Counted from the stretch's first letter, positions 53,546 through 63,888 are shown. The stretch is DNA of 64,000 nt from Plasmopara viticola (GCA_001695595.3 MBPM02000096.1:62001-126000), one strand, 5' to 3'. Notes: a model not told the origin generated them from the letters alone. Numbers and translations are program-made.

Positions 53546-55726
53546 CATGACACGACAATTTCCATCCTGAAAATGATCTTTTGCCCACCTTGGTTCCGCT
53601 CCTTCAAGCAGTCACCAACTGATTGCAGATACTGGTACTCACCGATATGTGGTCGCTGGTCGAGGCGTTTCTTCGCCAGCATCTTCGACAACATGTAAGT
53701 CCATCAACGTCAGCGAAAAATTCGTTAATTTGTCCTTCACCGCGGCTTCCTCCGCTTGCTTCATGGTGAAAGTCCTCCTGTTTGCGCTTGCCGCCTTAAA
53801 GTGACGACTCCCTCACCTAGGCCACTAAGGTGGCTCCGACGTTTGTGCCGATGATGCAGCGGACCCCACTCTCACATCTCCCGACGATACAGCTCATCCA
53901 TCGGCTGCTTTAACTTAAATGACATCGAACTTCAGCAACAAATTACGTTGCTTTTTTCTTTCAATGTGTAAAATTCGTAAATGACGAAAAATGTTCCACA
54001 AGCGATTTTTCCATTTAAGTCACCTTCAGGTTGCATACCGACCTACAATACCTTTACCGAAATACTAGAAGGACCCCAAGACCCTATACTAAAAAAAGGG
54101 ATCATCATGGCTTTGCAAACTATGTTCTAGACAGAATTTATGCGCTCTACTTAAAATACTCTTTGCACTAAATTTCACCCAAAACGGGTCGAATAGCTGC
54201 GCCAGAGACAATTTAGTCCGAGAATGTGGGTTTTAATAGAATTCAGAAGCAAATTTTCGCAAAACATCATATACTATGTTATATAAAAAAATAATAATAA
54301 TGTAGTTGAAGGGAGCAAACATTCCATAAAAGAATCACCGCGCTGTAAGCTCTTTTAAACAATGAGAGACCACCAAAAATTAAATCATAGACCGCCAAAT
54401 GAAGTTTTGATCTTGGCGTAGAGCGGACTAACATGTGTATTTTTTTATGCTATACCCAAATATCATGAGACGTCTCAGACGGTGCAAAACGGTGCTACGT
54501 ATTCGGACTTGGTGCAAGCTGAAGCTTTTTTTGCTGCATAAGCATGCGGCTTCTTAGGCATTAGCCAACATTCAGTTAGAATAAGTCAGAGTAAGGCTAA
54601 GAATATTCGCATTGACAGCCTGATTATCTTTTAAGATCGTGACGCAGGACTCTAACTTTTTATGATTTTAATTTCCGCATAATGCAATACTTGCTGTGTA
54701 GAATTACCATCCAATCACATAAAATTTTGCTATAAGTCTAAGACACGTATTTAGATATGCTAGTACTCATCGTGCACGGCAAAAATTTCATCCCGACATG
54801 TTGAGTTACGCTGAGTGCTAAATGCTGCATTTGTTGTTGCACTCTACAGTTTCTTTTTTTGTGTAAAAATGCCCACTAGGTTTGCAAATACGGAGAAATT
54901 GTTATCGCTAAGATACTAGGAGATGGAATTGATTGGATGGGTTCAATGACTTTGCAACTTACACAGATACGTCAGCAGATAGACCCGTCAAATTCGTTTC
55001 GATTTCTACAGCTGATAATTTCAAATCTTAGACATCTCAAATTTTCTCAGTTAGTCTTACAGAGATCGGCCTAATTCAAATATCCTTAGCACATTCCAGC
55101 TGCTTCGTTGATTGCGAACGTTTATCGGCACGTGTAGTACCTAAGTTATCTGGGTTGATTAAGTCCTTACAGGGCGTTTCCATGCTCGCGCAAATTTGTA
55201 TGACCTTATTGAGTGTCCTAACGATGTGAGCTTTGCCCACCGGTTTCTGCGCCTTTCAAGCAATTTTTCAGAACCGTTTTTTTCGGCCAACGAACCGATC
55301 ACTAATTTTGCCAGCCCCATTATTATTAAAAGTGGGTTCTACATTTTTCTTTTTCTGCAAAACTTCGTGGCGAATATCGTGCATGTTGTGCCGTCAGGCT
55401 CCGCTTCGACCGACTTGCGAAAGCCTCATAGCTCGCACTAGTATAGAAAGTCGGAAACCGTGCTCGAAGGGGCGAAACGGTGTCGCCGCTTCGGCGCGAA
55501 TTCCGCCGAAACCTGTCTGCAGCCAGGCGGCAAAGTGGGCTCTTTGCCAGCAGTTTCCTTGAAAAAAACGCCAAGCCAACACAGCGGCGCGCGAGGTCTG
55601 CGGCGAATCGAGCACGTTTCGGCCGATTTTTGAGCCTTTATGCACAGATCTAGACAGGCCATTTCGCAATTTATCTGGTCCACCAAAAGACCACCGCTTT
55701 AAACACTTCATCCACCGTAAAATATC
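53546..55726. other. Intergenic, partly coding-like relic, then GC-rich promoter region
   Basis: 53890-53560 on the minus strand has a short open frame from an ATG at 53764 (MKQAEEAAVKDKLTNF) that breaks after about 40 codons; unidentified. 53950-55440 is AT-rich and featureless. 55440-55640 is GC-rich with short internal palindromes and lies just upstream of the first PX gene of the array, so it may be its promoter. Confidence 0.4.
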
Positions 55727-56524
55727 ATGGGCTGCAGTCAATCCAAGGTGAACGCCGACGTCATTGAGCCCGTTTCTGCCTCTCCGTCCAAGTGTGGGAA
55801 GACGTCAATGGATCTCGCGTTTACTGAAATAATTTTGGACGACAACGAAGAGACAAGCGATAGCGAGCCACCTACTTTTGTGAAAGAGGTAGACGAAAGA
55901 GAGATTAAGACTGATGATCATTCTGAAAAGGATCCGATAGAACAGCCGGCCGCTCGAAGTATCGTGTCTGAAGCGCCTGTCGAAGTTGAATTGTCCGTCG
56001 CAGTTGATGATCCCGTCGCCGTTCAAATGCCTGTCATAGCCGAAGATGCTGTCTTTCGGGAAGCCAACGAAGTAAAAATTGTGTTAATGCCAGTCGTCGA
56101 GGTGGAAGAAGATTACTTAGACAAGCCTGAGGTGGAGGATGAGGACAATGTTCAGCTTGCAGCTGACTCGATGATTGAAAAGTCCGCCGCAACGAGCGTG
56201 GGAGCTCCTGCATGGACATTCTCTGCTTACAATATCTCGTTCATCATAGACGTCGCTTTCTTCAACATTACCGGCTGCAACAGTGAGGGCGACAAAGTGC
56301 AGCTGACCAAGCGCTACTCCGAGTTTAAAGCGTTACACACTGACATGGCCAAGCTCATGAGCAGTGAGGAGCTGCCTCGTATGCCGGGCGCGTCGTTCCT
56401 CCAGAGCCGCAACAACAAGACTCTACTGCAAGAGCGCGAGACGATCTTTGTCAAAATGCTAAACGTCATTGCGCAGCACCCAAGGGCGTCCCAGAGCGCT
56501 TCGTTTGCTGCTTTTCTAGCATAA
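55727..56524 (+). CDS. N-myristoylated PX-domain protein 1 of the tandem array
   Basis: 265 residues starting MGCSQSKV: Gly2 myristoylation and Cys3 palmitoylation signals. Residues 10-158 are acidic and disordered. Residues 160-265 are a PX domain: FSAYNISFI, KRYSEFKALH (195-204), LPRMPG, then the helical block LQERETIFVKMLNVIA and HPRASQSASFAAFLA at the extreme C-terminus. The KRYSEF block carries the Arg that binds the 3-phosphate in PI3P-binding PX domains. Likely a membrane-anchored protein with a lipid-reading head at the other end. First of four same-strand genes of this type within 5.1 kb. Confidence 0.88.
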   Translation: MGCSQSKVNADVIEPVSASPSKCGKTSMDLAFTEIILDDNEETSDSEPPTFVKEVDEREIKTDDHSEKDPIEQPAARSIVSEAPVEVELSVAVDDPVAVQMPVIAEDAVFREANEVKIVLMPVVEVEEDYLDKPEVEDEDNVQLAADSMIEKSAATSVGAPAWTFSAYNISFIIDVAFFNITGCNSEGDKVQLTKRYSEFKALHTDMAKLMSSEELPRMPGASFLQSRNNKTLLQERETIFVKMLNVIAQHPRASQSASFAAFLA

Positions 56525-56840
56525 GCTTAAGTCGGAAGCGTCCTTGTCATGAGTAGCCTAGAAATACAAGGGAGAAATGCTATGCTAGCAGCAACAGTGG
56601 CTCGAGTCAGTAGCAAACTGACCTTTGTAGATATAATATATAATATAAGTGGACACAATCACGTAATTTTGTGGGCAGAAGTGTTGAAGCGCGTGTGATC
56701 GGGAGATAGACCAGCCTCTCTATGCGACTTTTTGTGAGTAATGTACAATCAAACAGATGATGGCTTCGAGAGATGCGGCACTAAATTTCTAAGTCTCCTT
56801 TAGGCCTCTGCCGTGAAATAATTGGGAAAGACAATATAAA

Positions 56841-56856
56841 TCATTATCAATTTTCC
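56841..56856 (+). promoter_or_regulatory. Initiator plus CAATTT element of PX gene 2
   Basis: TCATTATCAATTTTCC lies about 40 bp before the ATG at 56897. It combines an initiator-like TCATT with the CAWTTTNYY flanking element known from oomycete core promoters. Confidence 0.45.
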
Positions 56857-56896
56857 TCTTTTCAACTCAGCTCGAGTCCTATTCAAAATCAAAAGC

Positions 56897-57904
56897 ATGG
56901 GCTGCTCTCAATCCAAGACGTCGATCGACCAGGTCACGGAGCGCAATTCGATAAATTCCCCCGCGACGGAAGCGCTCGTTTCCGAGAGCAAAACGGTTGC
57001 CGAACCCGAGGTGGCCGTCGAGGCCTCACCCGCTGTCGCTAAAGAGAGCCTGACGATTTCAGAATCCGAAAAGGTCCCCGAGGACCCGCCCGCATCGGCT
57101 GACGAGATGCCTACCGTTTCTCTCATAGCGAAAGAGGTCCCTGAGGTTACAGAACCTGCTGTTGTAGAAGTTGCTACGGACACTATCCACCAGACTGATG
57201 AGGCCAAGGTACCTGTTGCACCTGAAGATTCAGTAGAAGAACCAGCTGCTCGTGCGGAAGAAGATTCAATTGCTGAAGCTTCCGCGACGAAAGAGGTTGA
57301 GGCAGTCGAGATGGAAACTGAAGTTTTATCGACGAAAGAGGTTGAGGCAGTCGAGATGGAAACTGAAGTTTTTTCGACGAAGGAGGTCAAGGCAGTCGAG
57401 ACGGAAATTGAAGTTTCCTCTATCGAGCCTGCTGTTGACGAGGAGGCGCTTCAGTCAAACTCTGCACAAATTCCAGCAGAGGAAGTGTCAGTCGAAGCAG
57501 AGCCCGTGGTTGAGGCGTCGCAGACGAGCGTGGCTGACCCGGTCAAGCCTGTTTCTGAAGGCTCGTTGACTTTTATCGCAGAAGACGTGGCGTTTAATGA
57601 CGACAATGTCGCCTTCTACACTTTTAGTGCTATCGACTCTACCAATCCGGCCAACGAGCTGCGAGTTTCCAAGCGCTATTCGGACTTTAAGGTTTTGCAC
57701 GCGCAACTACTGCAGCTGTTGGCGAACAGCAACGAAGAGAAGGCATTTGACCTGCCGGTGCTGCCGAAGACCTCATTCTTACAGGGCCGCAAGAATCTTA
57801 AAATGTTGGAGGAACGCAAGACGCAATTTACGGTCCTACTTAACGCTATCGCCGCACATCCAGTAGCCTCCCATAGCGACATATTCAAGGCCTTTTTGGC
57901 CTAA
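56897..57904 (+). CDS. N-myristoylated PX-domain protein 2 with internal 15-residue repeats
   Basis: 335 residues starting MGCSQSKT. The acidic disordered region (10-220) contains three tandem 15-residue units, TKEVEAVEMETEV(L/F)S and a diverged third, at residues 131-175. The C-terminal PX domain (about 223-335) has KRYSDFKVLH (259-268), LPVLPKTSFLQGRKN and EERKTQFTVLLNAIAAHP, ending in FLA. It is most like proteins 1 and 3 of the array (shared SFLQ.R, LN.IA.HP and terminal FLA). Predicted to sit on membranes by lipid anchor and to bind a phosphoinositide. No intron. Confidence 0.88.
   Translation: MGCSQSKTSIDQVTERNSINSPATEALVSESKTVAEPEVAVEASPAVAKESLTISESEKVPEDPPASADEMPTVSLIAKEVPEVTEPAVVEVATDTIHQTDEAKVPVAPEDSVEEPAARAEEDSIAEASATKEVEAVEMETEVLSTKEVEAVEMETEVFSTKEVKAVETEIEVSSIEPAVDEEALQSNSAQIPAEEVSVEAEPVVEASQTSVADPVKPVSEGSLTFIAEDVAFNDDNVAFYTFSAIDSTNPANELRVSKRYSDFKVLHAQLLQLLANSNEEKAFDLPVLPKTSFLQGRKNLKMLEERKTQFTVLLNAIAAHPVASHSDIFKAFLA
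57287..57421 (+). repeat. Three tandem 45-bp coding repeats
   Basis: Units start at 57287, 57332 and 57377, in frame. The first two differ at one base; the third has several substitutions. The repeat encodes an acidic 15-residue unit and is likely to vary in copy number between strains. Confidence 0.85.
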
Positions 57905-58095
57905 ACATTAGGCACGGTAGATTTTTAAGGGCTTTTGCATAACCGAATGTACAAATTTAAGCGTATTTCACTTATATTTATGCCTTAAAAATATGTGCAA
58001 AAGTGAGCTAAGGTAGCAATGCCATCGAAGAAGCTTATTTCCAATCAAAATTGAAGATAAAAGCTGCAAATTCCGCTTGTAATCAAGTTGCGACA

Positions 58096-58118
58096 GTGTC
58101 ACGGCGCAGCCGTGACAC
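58096..58118. repeat. Perfect hairpin: 10-bp stems, 3-nt loop
   Basis: GTGTCACGGC, GCA, GCCGTGACAC. The left flank gacagtgtcac also starts the dispersed repeat near 8122. Not followed by a T-run, so not a terminator-like structure. Confidence 0.8.
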
Positions 58119-58347
58119 AGTAAGCCACTACTTTGCCAAAGCACCGCATGCTTGTAAAAACGATGAGCATCGGTAGTGACTGTCAATAGGAGCGAGCACG
58201 TGGCGAGACAGCAGCTCTAGTCGACAGCCGTCACGCCCTACATGCTTGTCACTGCCATGTTTCTACCATGTGGAAGGAGGTGTGTGTGCTGCGCCTATAT
58301 CGACGACAGGCGACGTGAAAAAATAGAAGACGCCACTTGCTCATTCT

Positions 58348-58364
58348 TCATTCCTAACAATTTT
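58348..58364 (+). promoter_or_regulatory. Initiator plus CAATTT element of PX gene 3
   Basis: TCATTCC at 58348-58354 and CAATTTT at 58358-58364 lie 22-38 bp before the ATG at 58386. Transcription from here would exclude the upstream in-frame ATG at 58242. Confidence 0.5.
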
Positions 58365-58385
58365 ACCCACATCAATTTATACGGA

Positions 58386-58973
58386 ATGGGGTGCGTCCAT
58401 TCCAAGACGATCGAGCATGAGGTGAGTGACCCCAGCGTCGTTGAGCTGAGAAACTCGAAGCCAGGAGTGCTCGAAGAAAAGGTCGCTGCGGATGAAGCGC
58501 AACCTTTAAGTCAGGTTTCGATCGTTCTGAACAAAGCTGGATCGGAACTAGCCTCGACTGCATTCGTACCTGCTAAGGCAAAGACTCAAGACTTTGCTCT
58601 TCGGTTTCTCCCAGGTGAGGTTTGCATCAATGAGTTTGGTGTCGTCTTCTACAATTTCGACGGCTCCAATCCATTGGATCCTAGCCAGGAAATTCACGTG
58701 TGTAAGCGGTACTCGGAATTTAAGGTGATGCACGCGGTAATTGCCAAGCTTATGGCTAGCGAAAAGAACGTAAAAGCCAAGGACCAGGACAAATTTCAAA
58801 CGTACCCGGCACTACCGTCAATGCCTCGCGCCAACGCTGTGACTTTTGTGCTCGGACGAGGCGACCAAAACGTGTTGAAAGAGCGCGAGGATCAATTTGT
58901 CAAAATCCTGAACGCTATTGCAGCTCATCCGATCGCGTTTAAGAGCGACACATTCACAGAATTTTTAGCTTAG
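58386..58973 (+). CDS. N-myristoylated PX-domain protein 3 (shortest)
   Basis: 195 residues from the ATG at 58386, MGCVHSKT. The frame extends upstream to 58242, but the lipid-anchor start and the initiator just before it argue for 58386. The disordered linker is only about 60 residues. PX domain at about 69-195: VCINEFGVVFYNF, KRYSEFKVMH (107-116), PSMPRANAVTFVLGRG and EREDQFVKILNAIAAHP, ending FTEFLA. Of the array it has the least linker, so it is nearly a bare lipid-anchored PX module. Confidence 0.85.
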   Translation: MGCVHSKTIEHEVSDPSVVELRNSKPGVLEEKVAADEAQPLSQVSIVLNKAGSELASTAFVPAKAKTQDFALRFLPGEVCINEFGVVFYNFDGSNPLDPSQEIHVCKRYSEFKVMHAVIAKLMASEKNVKAKDQDKFQTYPALPSMPRANAVTFVLGRGDQNVLKEREDQFVKILNAIAAHPIAFKSDTFTEFLA

Positions 58974-59526
58974 GTGGGCTTTTTAATATTTTTTTGCCAC
59001 TATACCATTGCGCCTCTCCTTGTTATTGGTATATATGGGTATTATAGGTGCGCATTATTCAGTCATTTTGAAAAATGTACCAACAGGCCGAATATGCCTT
59101 CGGCAAACGCATGAACGCATGAACATACCTTGTGAGCGGTTCGACAAGGAGAAGTACTTCGAAAGGATTCTAAACGTTGTTCTGAAACACGTAGCATAGA
59201 TCCCTTCTATTTTCTTGCTTGTCACTCACATATGCTATTGGAGCTAGGGGTATGTATATCTTACTCGTTAGTCGTGGCAGAGAACATAGCTACATATCCA
59301 GAGCGAGGCGGTATGGAGATCCCCAGCACGGTCTTCTAAACGCGTACAGTAGATTACATACTTGCATTTATATATTTGCTGACTGTAGCAACTACTCGCT
59401 CGCCTGTCCAAGATTCACCTAGAAAGTTCCGACTTTCGATCACTTTGTGGCCTTTTGCCGTCGTCCTAAACAGGCCATCACTCGATCTTAAAGTCGCGTC
59501 GGTGCCTTAATCAGCGCATCGATCCC
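58974..59526. other. Intergenic between PX genes 3 and 4
   Basis: AT-rich, no gene. 59130-59199 encodes CERFDKEKYFERILNVVLKH, which resembles the last helix of the upstream PX domain (EREDQFVKILNAIAAH) with a short insertion; possible relic of a fifth copy. Confidence 0.4.
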
Positions 59527-60813
59527 ATGGGCTGCAGACACTCCAAGGACGCGACGCTTGTGCATCGCATGAGTGCTCTTGTGCCTCTTCAACCCGTGAC
59601 GCCGTCGTTCCATGCACAGGACACAAAAGGTTGGGCATCGACCGCTGAGTCCCAACCCACTGACAATCGCGAAGAGCTGCCGTCGTTCGTTGTCTCGGAC
59701 AGCGTTGACCTGATCGGAAGCTCTGACGGCGAACCAGTGCACGGCCTGGTCAGCGCTTTTACCTTCTCCTTTATCCAAGTATCGGAAAGTAGCAGCAATT
59801 CCAGTTGCAGTAGTCCGTCCGTCTCGTCGGAACTGGCGTCCCCCGGTCCGTCGGAGTCGTTTGCCTTGGCCGGCGACCCGGTCGAACTTTTACCGATTCC
59901 AGAAGAGCGCTCAGGACCGAAAGATGGCACTGAAGTGTTGATTAGTCCGACAGTCGAGCCGGCACAGACGCCGAGCGAGAGCGATGGCGTGGAACCCGAC
60001 GGTGAGGTTTCACCGCCCGCAGCAGCGATGTTGATTAGTGAGAGCAGTGCTGTCAGCACGTCCGCGGTGACGGAGTCAAGCGACATGCTGATGAACGACT
60101 TGGACGTGTCTGGAGTCAGCCACAACAGTGACGACGGCAGTGACGATAAAATGCGACCGATCGCTTTGTCATTGATGAGTGAAAATAACGAGTATATGGT
60201 CACGGAAACGGGTCTTGTGGTCTGTCAAGAGCCACGAAAAGAACCGGTGTCAGAGGCGTCAGTCGACGATCGTATGCAACGTGAATCTATACAGGAGCTC
60301 GTTGCGGCAATGGTCCAGGATGTTATCAACGATGCTGTCACCGGCACGACCAGCAAACAACAGCAAGCACTATACCGTGCAGTATTGGATATTCAAAGCA
60401 GTGTGCAGGTAGAATCATCAAGCTCTGGCGTGTTCTTTCCAAGCATGAAAGCACAACCACCAAACAGTCGGAGTTCAAGATGCTCTATGTACGCTGTTGT
60501 GGGTACATCCACTGAAAAAGGCATCGTACAGTACCACGTGCAGCTTGTAGGCGACAGCGCGGAGCCGGTACCACTACATCGCCGTTATTCTCGATTTTTA
60601 GAAATGTATTTGAAGCTCAAAGAGTCCAAGCTGCCCTCGGCAGAAAAGTTGCCTCAACTCTCTCGAGCCGGTGTCGTACACTTTGTGCGTGGTCGACAGA
60701 GCAGAAAGACGATTGAGGAACGTCAAGAACAATTTTCGAACTTGCTTTGCTATATCGCCGAGCACCGAGAGCTGCACGACAGCGCCGCGTTCCAGACTTT
60801 TCTCACTCAGTGA
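59527..60813 (+). CDS. N-myristoylated PX-domain protein 4
   Basis: 428 residues starting MGCRHSKD (myristoylation/palmitoylation signal). Residues 10-310 are Ser/Pro/Glu-rich and disordered, with a hydrophobic island HGLVSAFTFSFIQV at about 78 that echoes the FSxxNISFI element of its relatives. PX domain at about 317-428: YAVVGTSTEKGIVQYHVQLV, HRRYSRF (351-357), LPQLSRAGVVHFVRGRQSRKTIEERQ (split here across 375-403) and AEHRELHDSAAFQTFL. This domain is closer to that of the 1397-residue protein than to its array neighbours (shared RGR.S..TIE.R and ELHD..FQ.F). The usual Asp/Glu of RYS[DE]F is Arg here. Confidence 0.87.
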   Translation: MGCRHSKDATLVHRMSALVPLQPVTPSFHAQDTKGWASTAESQPTDNREELPSFVVSDSVDLIGSSDGEPVHGLVSAFTFSFIQVSESSSNSSCSSPSVSSELASPGPSESFALAGDPVELLPIPEERSGPKDGTEVLISPTVEPAQTPSESDGVEPDGEVSPPAAAMLISESSAVSTSAVTESSDMLMNDLDVSGVSHNSDDGSDDKMRPIALSLMSENNEYMVTETGLVVCQEPRKEPVSEASVDDRMQRESIQELVAAMVQDVINDAVTGTTSKQQQALYRAVLDIQSSVQVESSSSGVFFPSMKAQPPNSRSSRCSMYAVVGTSTEKGIVQYHVQLVGDSAEPVPLHRRYSRFLEMYLKLKESKLPSAEKLPQLSRAGVVHFVRGRQSRKTIEERQEQFSNLLCYIAEHRELHDSAAFQTFLTQ

Positions 60814-61115
60814 GTCATCACCACTTTTTCAGAGTGACAGCCTGATTTTGCTGTGTCAATGTTCACATCTTGCAAGTAGATTTCTACGCTTGCTTTTGTA
60901 GCCAGGTCTAATCCCGCTTTGCATACAATATGACCATAATGGCCCGTTCGCCTACTTTGTTCATGGCTCAAATCTTGCACTTTATCCAAATTAAAAGGGA
61001 CACGTTAACGAGATTCTGGCTTGAATCTTCGTAATCGTGGCAGCTTTCTCATGATGTGCCATTTTAAAAGCTTACTTAGTGTACGTCGTTCAAAATAGAT
61101 TGATTTCACTATGCC
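60814..61115. other. Short intergenic spacer
   Basis: 3' region of PX gene 4 up to the LINE insertion; nothing else seen. Confidence 0.5.
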
Positions 61116-61126
61116 TTTACATTTGC

Positions 61127-62284
61127 TTTTCGGAAAAGGTTGGGGTGACGCCCTCCTTCCAAGCGCGGGGGCTAAATGCTCGCGCGCTTCGGGCAGGTGT
61201 TCTCGGGCATCTGCAAGTCTCTAACGAGTCTCACCCTCGACGCGACGGTCTCCAGCACCAGGCCAAACCCCCTTCCACGCTTTTAACCGCGCCAACCGCA
61301 TTCGGATTGGCTCCTTTAATGTGAATTCTCTAGGTTCGAAGCGCAAGAAGCACGAAACACTTCCCGAAGATCTCCGGCGCTACCGCGTCGATATCCTTGG
61401 CCTCCGAGAAACCAAGATCTACGATAGAGGTGAGCACCGCATTGATGACTTCCTTCTAACCCTAAAAAAAAAAAAAAACGAAGCCAAGACCGAAGTCACC
61501 GAAACCCGCCGCCACTGCAACCCGTCGGGCGCCACTCGACACGCCTGATCCCGAGAAGAAACCTGGCACCACACTAAGAAGCTCGGAACACTCCTCGGCG
61601 ATATTGAAGATCTATCCCGACGCAAGTCCCTGGCCACCCTCGCGCTCCACCGCCTCTGGTCCGTCTGGCTCCGCCCCACGCTTATCTCACCCAAGATCCG
61701 CATTCGATTGTACGATACCTATGTTCTCCCGATTCTGCTGTACAACTGCGCCACCTGGGCTCTTACCAAGTCAGAGCTCCACGGCCTCGAGATTTTTTAA
61801 CGCCACCAGCTTCGCTACGCTCTTGGCTATCGCTACCCCCGACACATTTCGAATACAAGACTCTACGACCTCTGTGATGAGCGGCCGCTGAGACTACGAC
61901 TGACACAAGCTCACTGGCGCCTGTTTGGCCATGTACTTCGCCGCAATCCCGACATTCCAGCTAACCTCCAGATGCGTGCCTACTTCTTCTCCACCGCAGC
62001 AAAATGGCGCGGACGTCCCCGCACCACGCCCCCTCAACACTCGACCACAACCTTGTTTCCCGTGGCTCCGGCTCTCGACTCCGGATAGCACAAGACCTCG
62101 AAGTGGTACGTACCCTTGCACAAGACCGAAAGAAATGCAAGACCCTCACGACCTCGGTGCTGGCTGCACTGCTCGCCGAACGAGACACGACGTATGCGGA
62201 CACCACTCTATGCCGTGGACTAGCCAGACTGAGCCTAGCACGTGCATAACTTGGCAACGCGATAACGTAATACATTACATTACA
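61127..62284 (+). mobile_element. Internally deleted, non-autonomous LINE (copy D)
   Basis: Flanked by an 11-bp target-site duplication, tttacatttgc, at 61116-61126 and 62285-62295. Same structure as copies A and C on the opposite strand. The A-run at the deletion junction is 15 here against nine in A and C. A CGA to TGA change ends the frame at 61546-61548, and further frameshifts occur near 61795 and 62030. It ends in TACAT pentamers. Confidence 0.85.
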
Positions 62285-62295
62285 TTTACATTTGC

Positions 62296-63888
62296 AAAAA
62301 GGGATCGTCCGCTTCCACGACTATGAGAATTGCCTTAAAGAGCTAAAGCTTTCTTACTTAAACAAAACAAACCACAGTTTCCTCTGCCGCACTGCCACAT
62401 TCTGCATTTCAGCCGAGTCTATGGTTAAATACGGTGTAATTTGTACTCTCCTAGGCGGAGATATTGGACGCGAATATAGTACATTGGCTACACTTTTTAA
62501 GGCTTCATTGGGTGAACAAAGCAAAATGTATCAATGAAGGAAAGAAGAAAAAAAGTGAGCTACGAGACCAGTTGTTGGTCTATGTATAGGCAGATTAGGA
62601 GCTCAAGATACTTAGTGCGCTCCAATATTCACTGATGCGAGTGACATGACTAATAGGTAAAGAAGCGAGTGTGGCAAAGGCTCCGCGTCAAAGCCACCCA
62701 TGCCGATGCAGCGAAGACTCATTAAAGCAAGCTACCTTCTCTTAAAACAAGTATGGGGTAGCACAACACAGTCACAAGTTAATCGGCAACTTACAAACAG
62801 TGACTTCTGTTGCTATTTGTAACGTTGCAAACGAGATGAACTGTAGAGTCGCACTGTTTGTCCTCGAAATTACATGACGTACACCAATGGATAATGCTGA
62901 CTTATTTCAAAAGGGCTTTTGGAAGAGGAAGCGTAAGTTTAGCTTTCTGACATTCGTTCATTACTACGAGCTATCTGCCACACTCCAGGAGTCAGCAATA
63001 GGTGTTGTACGTAGAGTTGATATATTTTTGAGGCGAGCTGAACTTTATTAAGTTGAAAGAGAAGCACTTGAGGGGTGATATTTCCACAACTACCTTCTAG
63101 CGTAGTGTGCAGTGGTCAGAAGATCGTTAATTGATTTATCTTACTAAAGCACTTCGTTTCAGTAACGTCTGGAGAATGACCTGACAACATGATCGTACTA
63201 CCAATCAGTATACCAGACACTGGCTTCGCATCATTGCGTCGCGCTCTCCCATATTAAGGTATTAGACTCTTGTAATTGTTAAAGGCAACATTTCCTGATA
63301 TCTGTTTAAGAAACATCACCGCTGTGACTTATTCCGTTTTCCAATGTCTACACAACAACTTGAACGAGCCACACATCTCACTTTTACGCAGGTAGTTCCT
63401 ATCTCGCTATCCGCACCAAAAAAATTGTCGTGAGTCTCGTGCAATCAGTTTCAAGGTCGAGAAAAGCTCAGGATGTTCAAGTCTTACGAAGCACACCAGC
63501 GTAAGAGCGCTATGGCGACGGATGAAAAATCAATTGCTTCTAGTGACGCAAGCGTCGGTCGAACTTTCTTCAGAGTGAACAAGACTTGAGCCTTATGTTC
63601 GACTATAAGTCTCCAACCTCGGCATGAAAGGGTAAGTGCTCCCCCAATGAAGTCTGAAAATTGCTCGTACCACCAAGCCGAATCATGCAAAGGAATTCTT
63701 GGATAGCACCCTGCATCACTCTCGCTACGTTCTCATGTCTGCCGGCAAGCAACGAGGTCATTGTGCACCCATCCGATCGAATCGATTGTTACAATTGGCT
63801 ACAAAATCACAAAGTGCACATTTAATAATATAAGTTTGCCTTTTTTAAGGTCAAACGAATTTCCTCTACACTATTTTTACGTAGGTAT
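62296..63888. other. Intergenic, no gene supported
   Basis: AT-rich. The frames 62292-62537 (+) and 63690-63484 (-) have no recognisable domain; the latter (DSAWWYEQFSDFIGG) looks coding-like for about 60 codons but is closed by stops and begins without a clear gene structure. Confidence 0.45.

Larger units (their letters stand above)
57905..58385. other. Intergenic between PX genes 2 and 3, with a hairpin
   Basis: No gene. It contains the perfect inverted repeat at 58096-58118 and the initiator of PX gene 3. An upstream ATG at 58242 is in frame with gene 3 but lies before the initiator. Confidence 0.5.

Noticed and set aside
59589..60203. 204-codon minus-strand frame
   Set aside because: Antisense of the disordered part of PX protein 4.
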